From NCBI RefSeq assembly GCF_001854885.1, contig NZ_MDDV01000003.1, positions 159,202 through 223,201 on the forward strand: a DNA stretch of 64,000 nt, given 5' to 3'. This document shows, piece by piece, positions 28,348 to 37,417 of the stretch. How positions within the stretch are numbered: the stretch's first letter is position 1; every line of letters starts with the position of its first letter. The DNA is from Ensifer sp. LCM 4579. Its GTDB lineage: Bacteria > Pseudomonadota > Alphaproteobacteria > Rhizobiales > Rhizobiaceae. The notes beneath the pieces were generated by a model. That model had not been told where the DNA came from. It searched no databases and saw nothing but the letters and a program-made list of their open reading frames with translations. The position numbers were made by a program, and so were the translations under genes.

Positions 28348-28776
28348 TCACCCTGCGATATAGGCCTTGATCTCCTCGGTTTCGCGCTCCATGGCGCGGA
28401 TGTGGTATTTGACCACGTCACCGATCGAAATGATGCCGGCGAGACGCCCCTCCATTTCAACGGGCAGATGGCGCGCGCGCAATTTGCTCATCATCTCCAT
28501 GAGCGTCTGAACGGTCATCTCCTCACGGCAGCAATAGACATTTTCCCACATCACGGACGAAACCGGCTGGTCGAGACAGGGGGCACCGTATTTTGCAATC
28601 GCGGCGACGATGTCGCGTTCCGTGAGAATGCCGACGATACGGTCGTCCCGATCGAGGATGACCACGGCGCCGATATGATTGTCGTGGAGAAAAGTCGCCG
28701 CTTCCTGCACCGTCACCTGCGGGGTGACGGTCACGACATTGCGGCCTTTTTCGTTAAGGATTGCTCGTACTGACAT
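28348..28776 (-). CDS. CBS-domain protein (tandem CBS pair)
   Basis: 142-residue protein made only of two CBS motifs: first VTPQVTVQEAATFLHDNHIGAVVILDRDDRIVGILTERDI, second EEMTVQTLMEMMSKLRARHLPVEMEGRLAGIISIGDVVKY. Such stand-alone pairs bind adenine nucleotides and sense energy state; the partner is unknown. ATG at 28776 with GGGAG 8 bases upstream; longer frames from 28800 and 28845 are open. Cytosolic. Confidence 0.88.
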   Translation of the reverse strand: MSVRAILNEKGRNVVTVTPQVTVQEAATFLHDNHIGAVVILDRDDRIVGILTERDIVAAIAKYGAPCLDQPVSSVMWENVYCCREEMTVQTLMEMMSKLRARHLPVEMEGRLAGIISIGDVVKYHIRAMERETEEIKAYIAG

Positions 28777-28845
28777 GCACACATCTCCCGTTACGATCAT
28801 GCCGGGCAGACGGAAAGAGGTCCTGACCGCATCGAGACGACGCAC

Positions 28846-29383
28846 GCCTGCCCATCACAAAAAAGGTCGCGATGACATCCATGCAGCCGGCCGCAAGAAT
28901 CCGTGCCTGTTTCCGACGCCCGTGCAATTTCGCACCCTCCTGATCGAAATCGCACCGACACCCGGCCTTTCAGCGGCCACCGCACCATTGGCGCCAGAGA
29001 CCGACACGAATGGTGCTCCGGCAGGCTCGGGAAATCAAGCCTGCCCCGGCTGCCTCGATGCACTTCGCAAGAGCGGGCCACCATGAAAATTTCGGCGTTG
29101 TAACAGCCGAATATCCCAGTCCGGGTACGGGAAGCCCTCTGAGCCCCGCCCATAGGGCAAATGCATGGCGCGAAACTGCGGCTTTGTCGGTTTCGACGCT
29201 ACATGCCTTGCAAATAACGCCGCCCGTAACGACAGGACAGGGAGAGCAAAGCGTCGCAATTGACTGACAACTGGCCAATGGTGCCCAAGTGGCGTAAAAA
29301 TAAGACAGGAATATCAATGTCGGGATTCCTGTATCCCGCTACAGCGTCGCTCACAAAAAAGGCACGACGCGAGGAGGACGACC
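28846..29383. other. 538-base gap upstream of the ABC transporter operon
   Basis: No convincing gene is present. A small stem TTCGGC/GCCGAA lies near 29091-29111. The right end carries the operon's ribosome-binding site (GAGGAGG at 29371-29377). The upstream AT-rich part around 29290-29340 is a likely promoter zone, but no clear -35/-10 pair stands out. Confidence 0.4.
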
Positions 29384-30856
29384 ATGGGTGGAACAAAACA
29401 TGAACAATCTCACCGCAGGCGGTCCCGCACGGGCAAGGACGCTCGCATCACCAGAAGGACCTTTGTCGCAGCCGGCAGCGCGCTCGGTGTAGCCGCGGCG
29501 GTCGCCCCCTGGGTCATTACGAGCGCCAGAGCCCAGGACAAGACCCTCAGAATTCTCCAATGGAGCCATTTCGTGCCCGCATACGACACCTGGTTCGATG
29601 CTTTTGCCAAGAAATGGGGGGAAGAGAACGGCGTTCAGGTGAGCGTGGATTACATCAACATTGCCGATCTTGCCGCGACGACCGCCTCCGAGATTTCGGC
29701 CGGCTCCGGCCATCACCTGATCGAACTGGGGCCGGAGGCCGCCCAGTTCGAGCCGAGCCTGATCGACATGGCGGACATCAACCAGGAGATGGCCAGCAAA
29801 TACGGCAAGCCTTTCGGCGTTGCCGAGCGAGTGAGCTACAATCCAGTGACGAAGAAGCACTACGCCTTCTGTCACGGATGGACGATCGATCCCGGCGATT
29901 ACCGGAAATCACTTTGGGAGAAGGCCGGCATGGCCGACGGACCGGTGACCTGGGAAGACCTTCTGACCGTCGGAGCGAAGATCAAGAACGAGCAAGGCGT
30001 GCAAGTCGGCATCGGCCTGTCGCAAGAGATCGATTCCAACATGGCGGCACGCGCCGTGCTGTGGTCTTTCGATACGTCGCTGCAGGACGAGAACGGTACC
30101 ATTGTCCTCGACCAGGGTGAGAATCTGAAACGCACCGTTGACGCGGTGAAGTACATGAAGGACCTGTACGACAAAGCGCTGACGCCGGAGGTGTTCTCTT
30201 GGAACGCGGCCTCCAACAATCAGGCGCTGATTGCCGGCCGCGCTTCCTATATCCTGAATTCTATATCGGCCTACCGCTCGGCCCAGGAAGCCCGGCCCGA
30301 TATCGCCAAGGACATCTTCTTCACACCGGCTCTGAAGGGACCCGGCGGCACCGGCTGGGGCAATGTCCACGTACTTTACAACTACGTCATTCCCACCTTC
30401 GCCGGGGACAACGCCGACACGGCCAAGCAGTTCATCGCCCACCTGGTCGCGAACTACGACGAGGCCATGTATCAGAGCAAGCTCTACAATTCGCCAAGCT
30501 TCCCGGAAGCGCCGATCGCGAGCGGCCAGCGCAGCTATGCTGCGGTGGCCGAAGCGAAGACCCTGAACGACCTCACAGCGGCCTGGTTCGACAACGATCC
30601 GTTCAAGCTGGAGGACGAGGCCGACGGCAAGCTCAGAGGGCTGAAATCCGCTGCCGAGTGGACGACCAATCTGGGCCATCCCGGCTACGCCAATCCGGCC
30701 ATCGGGGAGGTCTTCAGTACCTTCGTGATCCCCAACATGATGGCCAATGTTGCGCGCGGGCAAATCGCGCCGGAAGAGGCGGTCAAGGATGCCGCCGCCC
30801 AGATCCGCAAGGTCTTCGAGGCGTGGCGCAACCGCGGACTGGTCCAGGGCGGCTGA
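29384..30856 (+). CDS. ABC transporter extracellular solute-binding protein, Tat-exported (CUT1-type)
   Basis: 490-residue periplasmic binding protein. The N-terminus is a twin-arginine signal: a basic region, then ITRRTFVAAGSALGVAAAVAPW and cleavage near SARAQD. The mature part fits family 1 sugar-binding proteins (TLRILQWSHFVPAYDTWFDAFAKKWGEENGVQV, and GRASYILNSISAYRS). Tat export of a sugar-binding protein is less usual and suggests folding before export. First gene of a four-gene operon with ATPase and two permeases. Ligand unknown; no catabolic genes adjoin this operon. Confidence 0.85.
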   Translation: MGGTKHEQSHRRRSRTGKDARITRRTFVAAGSALGVAAAVAPWVITSARAQDKTLRILQWSHFVPAYDTWFDAFAKKWGEENGVQVSVDYINIADLAATTASEISAGSGHHLIELGPEAAQFEPSLIDMADINQEMASKYGKPFGVAERVSYNPVTKKHYAFCHGWTIDPGDYRKSLWEKAGMADGPVTWEDLLTVGAKIKNEQGVQVGIGLSQEIDSNMAARAVLWSFDTSLQDENGTIVLDQGENLKRTVDAVKYMKDLYDKALTPEVFSWNAASNNQALIAGRASYILNSISAYRSAQEARPDIAKDIFFTPALKGPGGTGWGNVHVLYNYVIPTFAGDNADTAKQFIAHLVANYDEAMYQSKLYNSPSFPEAPIASGQRSYAAVAEAKTLNDLTAAWFDNDPFKLEDEADGKLRGLKSAAEWTTNLGHPGYANPAIGEVFSTFVIPNMMANVARGQIAPEEAVKDAAAQIRKVFEAWRNRGLVQGG

Positions 30857-30898
30857 CCCCGGAAAGCCTGTTTGCGACCGCGGGACAGGAGAAGAGCA

Positions 30899-31927
30899 TT
30901 GGCTACGCTCGAGACACGCGACCTTCATACCCACTTCGGCCAAGTCAGGGCGGTGGACGGCGTCGATCTCGACGTGAAAAACGGCGAGTTCATTGTCCTG
31001 CTTGGCGCATCCGGCTCCGGCAAGACCACCTTGATGCGGACGATCGCGGGCCTGGAGAAGCCCACATCGGGCGACGTCTTCATAGGCGGGCGGCTGGCAA
31101 ACCGCCTGCCTCCAAAGACCCGCAACATTGCCATGGTCTTCCAGAGTTATGCCCTCTACCCCCACAAGACGGCATACAGGAACATCGCCTTCCCGCTGCA
31201 GGCTTCGCACATGCCGGCGGACAAGATCCGCTCCCGCGTGACCTGGGCAGCCAATCTTTTGAGCATCAGCCACCTCCTGGACCGGAGGCCACGGGCACTC
31301 TCCGGGGGCGAGCGCCAGCGCGTCGCTTTGGCACGGGCCCTGGTCAGGGAGCCGGCGATATTTCTGATGGACGAACCGCTGTCCAATCTCGACGCCAAGC
31401 TGCGGCATTCGGCACGCCGGGAACTGAAGCGCCTGCACCGGGAAACGGGCGTGACCACCATTTACGTGACGCACGACCAGGTCGAGGCCATGGGCCTCGG
31501 CGAACGGGTGGCAGTGATGAATGCCGGCCGCATCGAGCAGATCGGCGCGCCGCTCGATATTTACCGCAACCCGGTCAACACCTTCGTGGCTCAGTTCATG
31601 GGATCGCCGCCCATGAATCTCGTTCTGCGCAACGGAACGTTGATCGGTTTCCACGCGGAAGACTTTTTTCCACGCGGCCGGGGGCCGAACTCGGAAGATA
31701 TGGAGCAGCTGACATTCCGCGTGGTCCAGGTCGAGGAGCTCGGTAGCGAAGTCCTCGTGTACGGCTACGTCGCCGAGGACGAGAGAGAGCCGCCGCCGGA
31801 GGTGCTCGCGACGCTGCCAACGGCCCTGGTGAGCGGCTATATCGCGGAAGGAGCGGAATACCCCTTCGAGGTTCCGCGCCCGGCCATACGCCACTTCGAC
31901 CCGGTAACGGGCCTGCGGAAGGACTGA
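30899..31927 (+). CDS. ABC transporter ATP-binding protein (MalK/UgpC-like)
   Basis: 342-residue ATPase of a CUT1 sugar importer. Walker A GASGSGKTT, Q-loop MVFQSYALYPHKT, signature LSGGERQRVALARAL, Walker B IFLMDEPLSNLD and the H-loop THDQVEAMGLG are intact. A C-terminal TOBE-like domain (about 240-342) includes IDGFHA-type LIGFHAEDFFPRGRG. The start is a TTG at 30899 with AGGAG 8 bases upstream; the next in-frame alternative, an ATG, would remove the Walker region. The gene follows the binding protein by 42 bases. Confidence 0.93.
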   Translation: MATLETRDLHTHFGQVRAVDGVDLDVKNGEFIVLLGASGSGKTTLMRTIAGLEKPTSGDVFIGGRLANRLPPKTRNIAMVFQSYALYPHKTAYRNIAFPLQASHMPADKIRSRVTWAANLLSISHLLDRRPRALSGGERQRVALARALVREPAIFLMDEPLSNLDAKLRHSARRELKRLHRETGVTTIYVTHDQVEAMGLGERVAVMNAGRIEQIGAPLDIYRNPVNTFVAQFMGSPPMNLVLRNGTLIGFHAEDFFPRGRGPNSEDMEQLTFRVVQVEELGSEVLVYGYVAEDEREPPPEVLATLPTALVSGYIAEGAEYPFEVPRPAIRHFDPVTGLRKD

Positions 31928-32872
31928 ATGATGGCGACAGAGGTCCTGGAGGAATACGGAACGCGGCAGCGGCTGCTTAACTCCGACAGGCTGCTCGCCG
32001 GCGTCCTGATTGCGCCCGCGATCATCTATATCGTGGCGCTGATGGGCGTGCCGTTTGTCCTTTCCATCTATTACAGTTTGAGCGACGTCACGACCGGCGG
32101 AACGGATGCCCCTTTCGTGGGGCTCGCGAATTTCCGCGCGCTGATCGGCGATCCGACATTTCAGCAGACGCTTTACAACACCTTCCTGCTGTCCGGGATG
32201 ACGCTCGTGGTCGTGCTTGTGCTCGGCACGATTCAGGCGGAGCTCCTGATCAGGTCTTTCCGCGGCAAGTGGCTGGTGCGGTTCCTCATTCTGCTGCCGT
32301 GGACAGCGCCGGTCTCGCTCAGCGTGATCGGATGGCTGTGGATGTTCGATTCCATCTTCAGCCCCATCGACTGGTCTCTTCGCGAGGCCGGGCTGCTCGG
32401 GCATCCGGGGGCGTTGCTCGGCCCGGCCACCAATCTATACTGGCTGGGCAGCGGGGGGCTGCCCATGGCCTCCATAATCCTGGTGAATGTCTGGCGTATC
32501 CTGCCGCTCGGCACCGTGATCGTGCTTGCCGGCCTCAATTCCATCCCCCGGGAAGTCGAGGAACAGGCGCTCATCGATGGGGCCGGCTATTTCCGGCGCC
32601 TGTTTCAGATAACCTTGCCGATGATGCTGCCCATCTTCGGCATCGCCGTTCTATTCACCTTCGTATTCACCTTCACCGATATGGTGCTGGTCTACATTCT
32701 TACTCGCGGCGGACCGGCCAATTCCACCCACGTGTTGACCACCCTCGCCTTCTTCACCGGGGTGCAAGGCGGTTCGCTGGGACAGGGCGCTGCCGTTGCG
32801 CTTTTCATGTTTCCGGTGCTGACGGCATTGTCGGCGATCGTCCTGATGCTCATCCGTCGGCGGGAGGTTTGA
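31928..32872 (+). CDS. ABC transporter permease (MalF-type)
   Basis: 314-residue inner-membrane permease with six predicted helices. The EAA loop motif EEQALIDGAGYFRRLFQITLPMMLP contacts the ATPase. Two ATGs stand in a row right after the TGA of the ATPase gene (TGAATGATG), so translation is coupled. First permease of the CUT1 pair. Confidence 0.93.
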   Translation: MMATEVLEEYGTRQRLLNSDRLLAGVLIAPAIIYIVALMGVPFVLSIYYSLSDVTTGGTDAPFVGLANFRALIGDPTFQQTLYNTFLLSGMTLVVVLVLGTIQAELLIRSFRGKWLVRFLILLPWTAPVSLSVIGWLWMFDSIFSPIDWSLREAGLLGHPGALLGPATNLYWLGSGGLPMASIILVNVWRILPLGTVIVLAGLNSIPREVEEQALIDGAGYFRRLFQITLPMMLPIFGIAVLFTFVFTFTDMVLVYILTRGGPANSTHVLTTLAFFTGVQGGSLGQGAAVALFMFPVLTALSAIVLMLIRRREV

Positions 32873-32875
32873 CGC

Positions 32876-33724
32876 ATGGATGTCCGGGCGCAATCAAGGC
32901 AGGCAGGCTGGCGCACGGCGGCCTATACGGGGATCGGGCTATTCACGCTGTTCTCAGCACTTCCCTTCTATGTGATGCTGATCACCGCCTTCAAGCGCGA
33001 ATCGGACCTCTACGACCCGCAGAACAATCCGTTCTGGTTCACTGAGGCGCCGACCATGGCCAATCTCGATCTTCTGTTCGGCAACACCAAGTTCCTGACC
33101 TGGCTCCTCAACTCTTTCCTGGTTGGCGCCCTCGTCGTCATCATCACCCTGATTCTGGTGATCCCCGCCGCCTACAGCCTTGCCCGGCTTGCCGGCCGTT
33201 GGGGCGAAACGCTCGGCATAGGCATCTTCCTCACCTATCTGGTCCCGCCGACGCTCTTGTTCTTGCCGTTCGCCAAGGTGATGGCCTTCCTCGGGCTGCA
33301 AAATTCGCTCTGGGCGCTGGTCGTGGCCTATCCGACCTTCACCGTGCCGTTTTGCACCTGGCTCATGCTCGGCTTTTTCAAGGCGATACCGAGGGACATC
33401 GAGGAGCAGGCGATGGTCGACGGGTATGGCCGGCTCGGAGCATTCGTCTACGCGGTTCTGCCGCTTGCCGTTCCGGGCATCCTCACGGTCGTCGTATTCG
33501 CTTTTACCCTGTCGACCAGCGAGTTCATCTATGCACTGGCTTTCGTGCAGAACTCCGTGCAGAAGACGGTGAGTATTGGCGTGCCCTCCGAACTGGTGCG
33601 GGGCGACGTATTCCGGTGGGGATCGCTGCTCGCCGGCGCCCTGATCGCCAGCATCCCGGTTTCGATCCTTTATACGCTCTTCATAGACCAGTTCGTGGCC
33701 GGGCTCACCGCACTCGCCAAGTGA
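32876..33724 (+). CDS. ABC transporter permease (MalG-type)
   Basis: 282-residue permease with six predicted helices and the EAA motif EEQAMVDGYGRLGAFVYAVLPLAVPG. It begins 3 bases after the first permease and pairs with it in the membrane. The C-terminal FIDQFVAGLTALAK is the usual MalG-type end. Last gene of the ABC operon; the convergent GntR gene ends 48 bases later. Confidence 0.93.
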   Translation: MDVRAQSRQAGWRTAAYTGIGLFTLFSALPFYVMLITAFKRESDLYDPQNNPFWFTEAPTMANLDLLFGNTKFLTWLLNSFLVGALVVIITLILVIPAAYSLARLAGRWGETLGIGIFLTYLVPPTLLFLPFAKVMAFLGLQNSLWALVVAYPTFTVPFCTWLMLGFFKAIPRDIEEQAMVDGYGRLGAFVYAVLPLAVPGILTVVVFAFTLSTSEFIYALAFVQNSVQKTVSIGVPSELVRGDVFRWGSLLAGALIASIPVSILYTLFIDQFVAGLTALAK

Positions 33725-33772
33725 CGCAGCCAAGTGGTTCGCCGACGCGGTGGGTTGCCTTGAGGCGGGCGA

Positions 33773-34459
33773 TCACACCGAGTCGCGCACCCGTTCCCAG
33801 GCATTCACCAGATGCCGGCCCAGCACTTCGGACAGCTTGGCCTTGTCGCGGGCTTCGAGCGCGGCGATCATTTCCTCGTGCTCGGCGACGGCGGCCGCCC
33901 ATTTTTCCGGACCTTCATGACCGATGAAGCGGATGCGCTTCAGCCGTGTCTGCAGTACGCCATGCATGTCGGCGAGAGCGGCGTTGCCGGAAAGCTGGAC
34001 GATCGCCGTGTGGATCTGCTGGTTGAGTTTGTAATATTGCATCCGGTCGCCTGCCCGGTAACGGTGCACCATCTCGTCATGCAACGCCCGCACTTCCGCT
34101 ATTCCGGTGTCGCTTGCTGCATCGCAGGCGAGTTTGCCGGCGAGTTCCTCGAGCGCCTGCAGCACCGTCAGCATGTCCTTGACGTCCTTGGCGCTGAAGC
34201 GCTTCACGACGGCGCCGCGGCTCGGCACGAGCTCGACCAGGCCCTCGCTTGCCAGATATTTGATCGCCTCGCGCAGCGGCGTGCGCGATACGCCGAGCTG
34301 CTCGCCGAGTTGGCCCTCGTGCAGGCGCGTGCCCGGCGCGAGATCGCCCTCGATGATCATGTCGCGCAGGTGGCTCACCAGCGTGTCGTGCAGCGCCGTA
34401 CGCCGGATCGGCCCCGGGCCGCCCTCCGGCCGCCGCTCCAATGATGTGATTTCGTTCAT
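33773..34459 (-). CDS. GntR family transcriptional regulator (FadR/VanR-like)
   Basis: 228-residue regulator. The N-terminal winged helix (about 20-85) contains LHDTLVSHLRDMIIEGDLAPGTRLHEGQLGEQLGVSRTPLREAIKYLASEGLV. The C-terminal FCD ligand domain has VLQALEELAGKLAC, YYKLNQQIHTAI and AVAEHEEMIAALEARD with metal-site-type His and Asp positions. It is divergent from the pdxA-like operon and probably represses it, with a sugar acid or its phosphate as effector (inference). Start at the ATG at 34459. Confidence 0.9.
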   Translation of the reverse strand: MNEITSLERRPEGGPGPIRRTALHDTLVSHLRDMIIEGDLAPGTRLHEGQLGEQLGVSRTPLREAIKYLASEGLVELVPSRGAVVKRFSAKDVKDMLTVLQALEELAGKLACDAASDTGIAEVRALHDEMVHRYRAGDRMQYYKLNQQIHTAIVQLSGNAALADMHGVLQTRLKRIRFIGHEGPEKWAAAVAEHEEMIAALEARDKAKLSEVLGRHLVNAWERVRDSV

Positions 34460-34620
34460 TTTTCTCGTTCTGCGCTTTCGACCGGCGGGACCGGCCGCAT
34501 TCCCATGCCTGCCGATTGAATCAGCGGTGCCTTTTTCAAGCATGGCGACTGGTCCCGTCGCCGTCAACAGAAAATGCTGCATACAGAATACAAAAGACTT
34601 GATGCAGAACTTTGAATAAC

Positions 34621-34634
34621 GTATGACGGCATAC
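34621..34634. promoter_or_regulatory. candidate GntR operator (inverted repeat)
   Basis: GTATGACGGCATAC is a 5-4-5 inverted repeat 26 bases upstream of the pdxA-like start, in the 201-base divergent gap. A similar ATACAGAATAC lies at 34581-34591. FadR/VanR-type GntR proteins usually bind such short T-G-T/A-C-A palindromes. Assigned by position and symmetry. Confidence 0.45.
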
Positions 34635-34660
34635 GAAGCATGAAGCGGAGGACATCTCAT

Positions 34661-35707
34661 ATGACGACCATCGGTGCGGCCGGGACGAAGGAGCCGCGTC
34701 CTGTCATCACGCTCGCCATGGGCGATCCGGCGGGGATCAGCCCGGAGTTGACGGCGCGGCTACTTGCTCTCGCCGAGATTCGCGAGGCGGCGCATATCAT
34801 CGCCATCGGCGACCGCCGTGTTCTCGACGAGGGGGCGAAAGTCGCGGGCGTTGCGCTCGACCTCGAAGCGGCATCCCTCGATGCGCTCGACAGGGCCAGT
34901 ACGTCACGCCATGTGTTCGTCGATCTGGCCCATCTCGATCCGGCCGATGTGGTGCGCGGTGAGGCAACGCTTGCCGGCGGCACGTTTGCGACTCGCAATT
35001 TTCGCACGGCACTCGAGTTGGCGCGTGCCGGCAATGCGGACGCGGTCTGCTTCACGCCCTTCAACAAGAAGGCGATGCGTTTCGCCTATCCTGGCTATGA
35101 TGACGAGATCCGCTTCGTTGCCGATGTGCTTTCCTTCACCGGAAAGGTGCGCGAGTTCAACGTGCTCGAAAAGGTATGGAACGCCCGCGTCACCTCGCAC
35201 ATTCCGCTCAAGGAGGTGGCGTCCCACCTTTCGGTGGAGTCGATCCTGGCGGAACTCGAACTGACCCGGGCCTGTCTCAAGGATGCCGGCCATGACGAGG
35301 CGAAGATCGCGGTCGCTGGCCTCAATCCGCATGCTGGCGACGGTGGCAGCTTCGGCATGGAGGAGATTGATATCATCGAACCGGCCGTTGAGAGGGCCAA
35401 GGCGATCGGATTCAACGTCGAAGGGCCGTTACCGGCCGATACGGTGTTTCTTCGGGCGCTGAAGGAAGGCTTCAATGCGGTGCTCACCATGTATCACGAC
35501 CAGGGCCAGATCGCGATGAAGCTCATGGGGTTCGACAAGGGCGTGACGATGATGGGCGGCTTGCCGTTCCCGCTCTGCACTCCCGCGCACGGCACGGCCT
35601 ACGATATCGCCGGCAAGGGTATTGCCGATGTCGGCGCCAGCCGCGAGGCGATCCTGCTTGCGGCACGCATGGCGAAGAGAAAGAAAGCCCTTGCCGCGGC
35701 TGCCTGA
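34661..35707 (+). CDS. PdxA family NAD-dependent oxidative decarboxylase (PdxA2-like)
   Basis: 348-residue member of the 4-hydroxythreonine-4-phosphate dehydrogenase family. Motifs are ITLAMGDPAGISPELTARLL, CFTPFNKKAMRFAYPGYDDE, the metal histidines in VTSHIPLKEV and TMYHDQGQIAMKLMGFDKGV, and TPAHGTAYDIAGKGIAD. Homologues outside B6 synthesis (PdxA2/DtnK-DenD systems) oxidise 4-phospho-D-threonate or -erythronate to dihydroxyacetone phosphate. Linked transport and tetrose genes favour that type. ATG at 34661 is preceded by GCGGAGGA; 34640 is less well placed. Confidence 0.85.
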   Translation: MTTIGAAGTKEPRPVITLAMGDPAGISPELTARLLALAEIREAAHIIAIGDRRVLDEGAKVAGVALDLEAASLDALDRASTSRHVFVDLAHLDPADVVRGEATLAGGTFATRNFRTALELARAGNADAVCFTPFNKKAMRFAYPGYDDEIRFVADVLSFTGKVREFNVLEKVWNARVTSHIPLKEVASHLSVESILAELELTRACLKDAGHDEAKIAVAGLNPHAGDGGSFGMEEIDIIEPAVERAKAIGFNVEGPLPADTVFLRALKEGFNAVLTMYHDQGQIAMKLMGFDKGVTMMGGLPFPLCTPAHGTAYDIAGKGIADVGASREAILLAARMAKRKKALAAAA

Positions 35708-35782
35708 ATTCGCACGCTTTCCAAGAATACCGGCGTTAAGGGGAGGTCTTGCGCCGGATCCAACTCAACGGGAGGACCACGC

Positions 35783-36769
35783 ATGAAGAAATCCGTCTCC
35801 ATCGCCTGTATCACGGTCGCCGCTCTTGGCGTCGCTGCGCCGGCCTCGGCCTTCGAGCCGAATCGTCCGGTCGAATTCATCGTCGCTGCCGGTCCCGGTG
35901 GCGGGACCGATATTTTCGCCCGCACCATCCAGGCGATCATCGCCAAGTACGAGTTGATGAAGGCCCCGGTGGTTGTCACGAACAAGGGCAATGCCGGCGG
36001 GGCGGAAGCCTTTGTCTATACCGCCGGCCACAAGGGCGATGCCTACAAGATCGCCTTCGGCACCAACAACGCCTACCTGCTTCCGGTGCGCGCCAAGGTC
36101 CCTTACAAGGTGGACGACTTGGAACCGGTCGCAGCCCTAGCGTCTGACGAGTTCGTTCTTTGGGTCAACGGCAAAGCCGACTATGCAACAGCTGCCGACT
36201 TCGTCGCCAAGGCGAAGGAAGGGGGCCTGAAGATCGGCGGCAGCCAGTCGAAGGACGCCGACCAGATCCTGACCTCGATGATCAACGAAGCGACCGGCGC
36301 CAAGATCAACTATATCCCGTTCAAGAGCGGCGGCGAGGCGGCCGTCCAGCTTGCCGGCGAGCATATCGACGCCAATGTCAACAATCCGAGCGAGAATGTC
36401 GGCCAGTGGCAGGCAGGCATGGTCAGGCCGCTCTGCGTCTTCAAGACCGCGAAATTTGCAAGCGATGCGAAGGTCACCGGCGATATGGGCTGGAGCGATA
36501 TCCCGACTTGCAAGGAAGCCGGCATCCCGATCGACAACTATGCGATGCCGCGAACCGTTTGGCTGCCGGGCGGCGTCGACCAGGATGTCGTCCAGTTCTA
36601 TGCGGATGTCTTGCGCAAGGTTTCCGAGACGCCGGAATGGGCGAAGTATATCGCCGATACCTCGCAGTCTTCTTCCTACCTTACCGGGGATGAATTGAGC
36701 GCGGCGATCGAGTCGGACGTCGCTTCGGTCAGCGAGGTGCTGAAACGCGAAGGCTGGCTCGCCAACTAA
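35783..36769 (+). CDS. tripartite tricarboxylate transporter substrate-binding protein (TctC)
   Basis: 328-residue periplasmic binding protein. The signal peptide is MKKSVSIACITVAALGVAAPASA. The mature protein starts FEPNRPVEFIVAAGPGGGTDIFARTIQ, the hallmark opening of TctC/Bug proteins, and includes INYIPFKSGGEAAVQLAGEHIDA. It binds an organic acid and hands it to TctAB. Ribosome-binding site GGGAGGA. First transporter gene of the operon. Confidence 0.93.
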   Translation: MKKSVSIACITVAALGVAAPASAFEPNRPVEFIVAAGPGGGTDIFARTIQAIIAKYELMKAPVVVTNKGNAGGAEAFVYTAGHKGDAYKIAFGTNNAYLLPVRAKVPYKVDDLEPVAALASDEFVLWVNGKADYATAADFVAKAKEGGLKIGGSQSKDADQILTSMINEATGAKINYIPFKSGGEAAVQLAGEHIDANVNNPSENVGQWQAGMVRPLCVFKTAKFASDAKVTGDMGWSDIPTCKEAGIPIDNYAMPRTVWLPGGVDQDVVQFYADVLRKVSETPEWAKYIADTSQSSSYLTGDELSAAIESDVASVSEVLKREGWLAN

Positions 36770-36880
36770 GCTCAATAGAGGTGCGGGCGCTTGAAGCGTG
36801 CGAGGACGATGCGGGCGCAGACCGCTTCCAGTCTCTCATCCGGCTCGGGCGCCCGTCTCTTTCCTGGAAGGGTCACGATC

Positions 36881-37381
36881 ATGAGTGAGAACAGTGCGAA
36901 TGGAGTCTCCCGATTCGCGGTGGAACTTGGCGTTGCCTCGCTGACCGGCGCCTTCGGCGTCGCCGTCTGCTACGGCTCGCTCGATATCGGTGCCGGCTGG
37001 ACCGACATGGGCCCGGATGCGGGCTATTTCCCCTTCTATATCGGCCTTCTCATCCTCGTCGGCAGCGCCGCCAATATCGTGCATGCGTTCTTCAAGTATC
37101 GCGGAACGGGAGAGGTCTTTCTGGATGCCGGCCGCGCCAAGGTGGTCGCCTCCTTCCTGCTGCCGCTCATGGCCTTCGCCGCCGTATCCGTCTGGCTGGG
37201 TCTTTATGTCGGAACGGCGCTCTATATCGCCGCGACCATGCTCTTCCAGGGGCGGTACAGATGGTGGATCGCACTGCCCGCGGGCTTAAGCGTTTCACTC
37301 TTCTTCTTCGTCGTATTCGAAATTTGTTTCCAGGTTCCGCTTCTGAAGGGACCGGTCGAGGCCTGGCTCGGGATCTACTGA
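36881..37381 (+). CDS. tripartite tricarboxylate transporter small membrane subunit (TctB)
   Basis: 166-residue membrane protein with four predicted helices (about 16-35, 50-70, 89-125, 133-150). The DMGPDAGYFPFYIGLLILVGSAANIVHAF stretch is typical of the TctB family. The start at 36881 (MSENSANGVSR) is preferred to the earlier ATG at 36791. Acts with TctA; sits between tctC and tctA as usual. Confidence 0.88.
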   Translation: MSENSANGVSRFAVELGVASLTGAFGVAVCYGSLDIGAGWTDMGPDAGYFPFYIGLLILVGSAANIVHAFFKYRGTGEVFLDAGRAKVVASFLLPLMAFAAVSVWLGLYVGTALYIAATMLFQGRYRWWIALPAGLSVSLFFFVVFEICFQVPLLKGPVEAWLGIY

Positions 37382-37417
37382 TCCGGCCGAAAGGCCATTG
37401 CCTGCGGGAGGAATGAC

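Noticed and set aside
29909-32404. 831-codon minus-strand frame opposite the ABC transporter operon
   Set aside because: Antisense to the binding protein, ATPase and first permease; low-quality composition and no family features.
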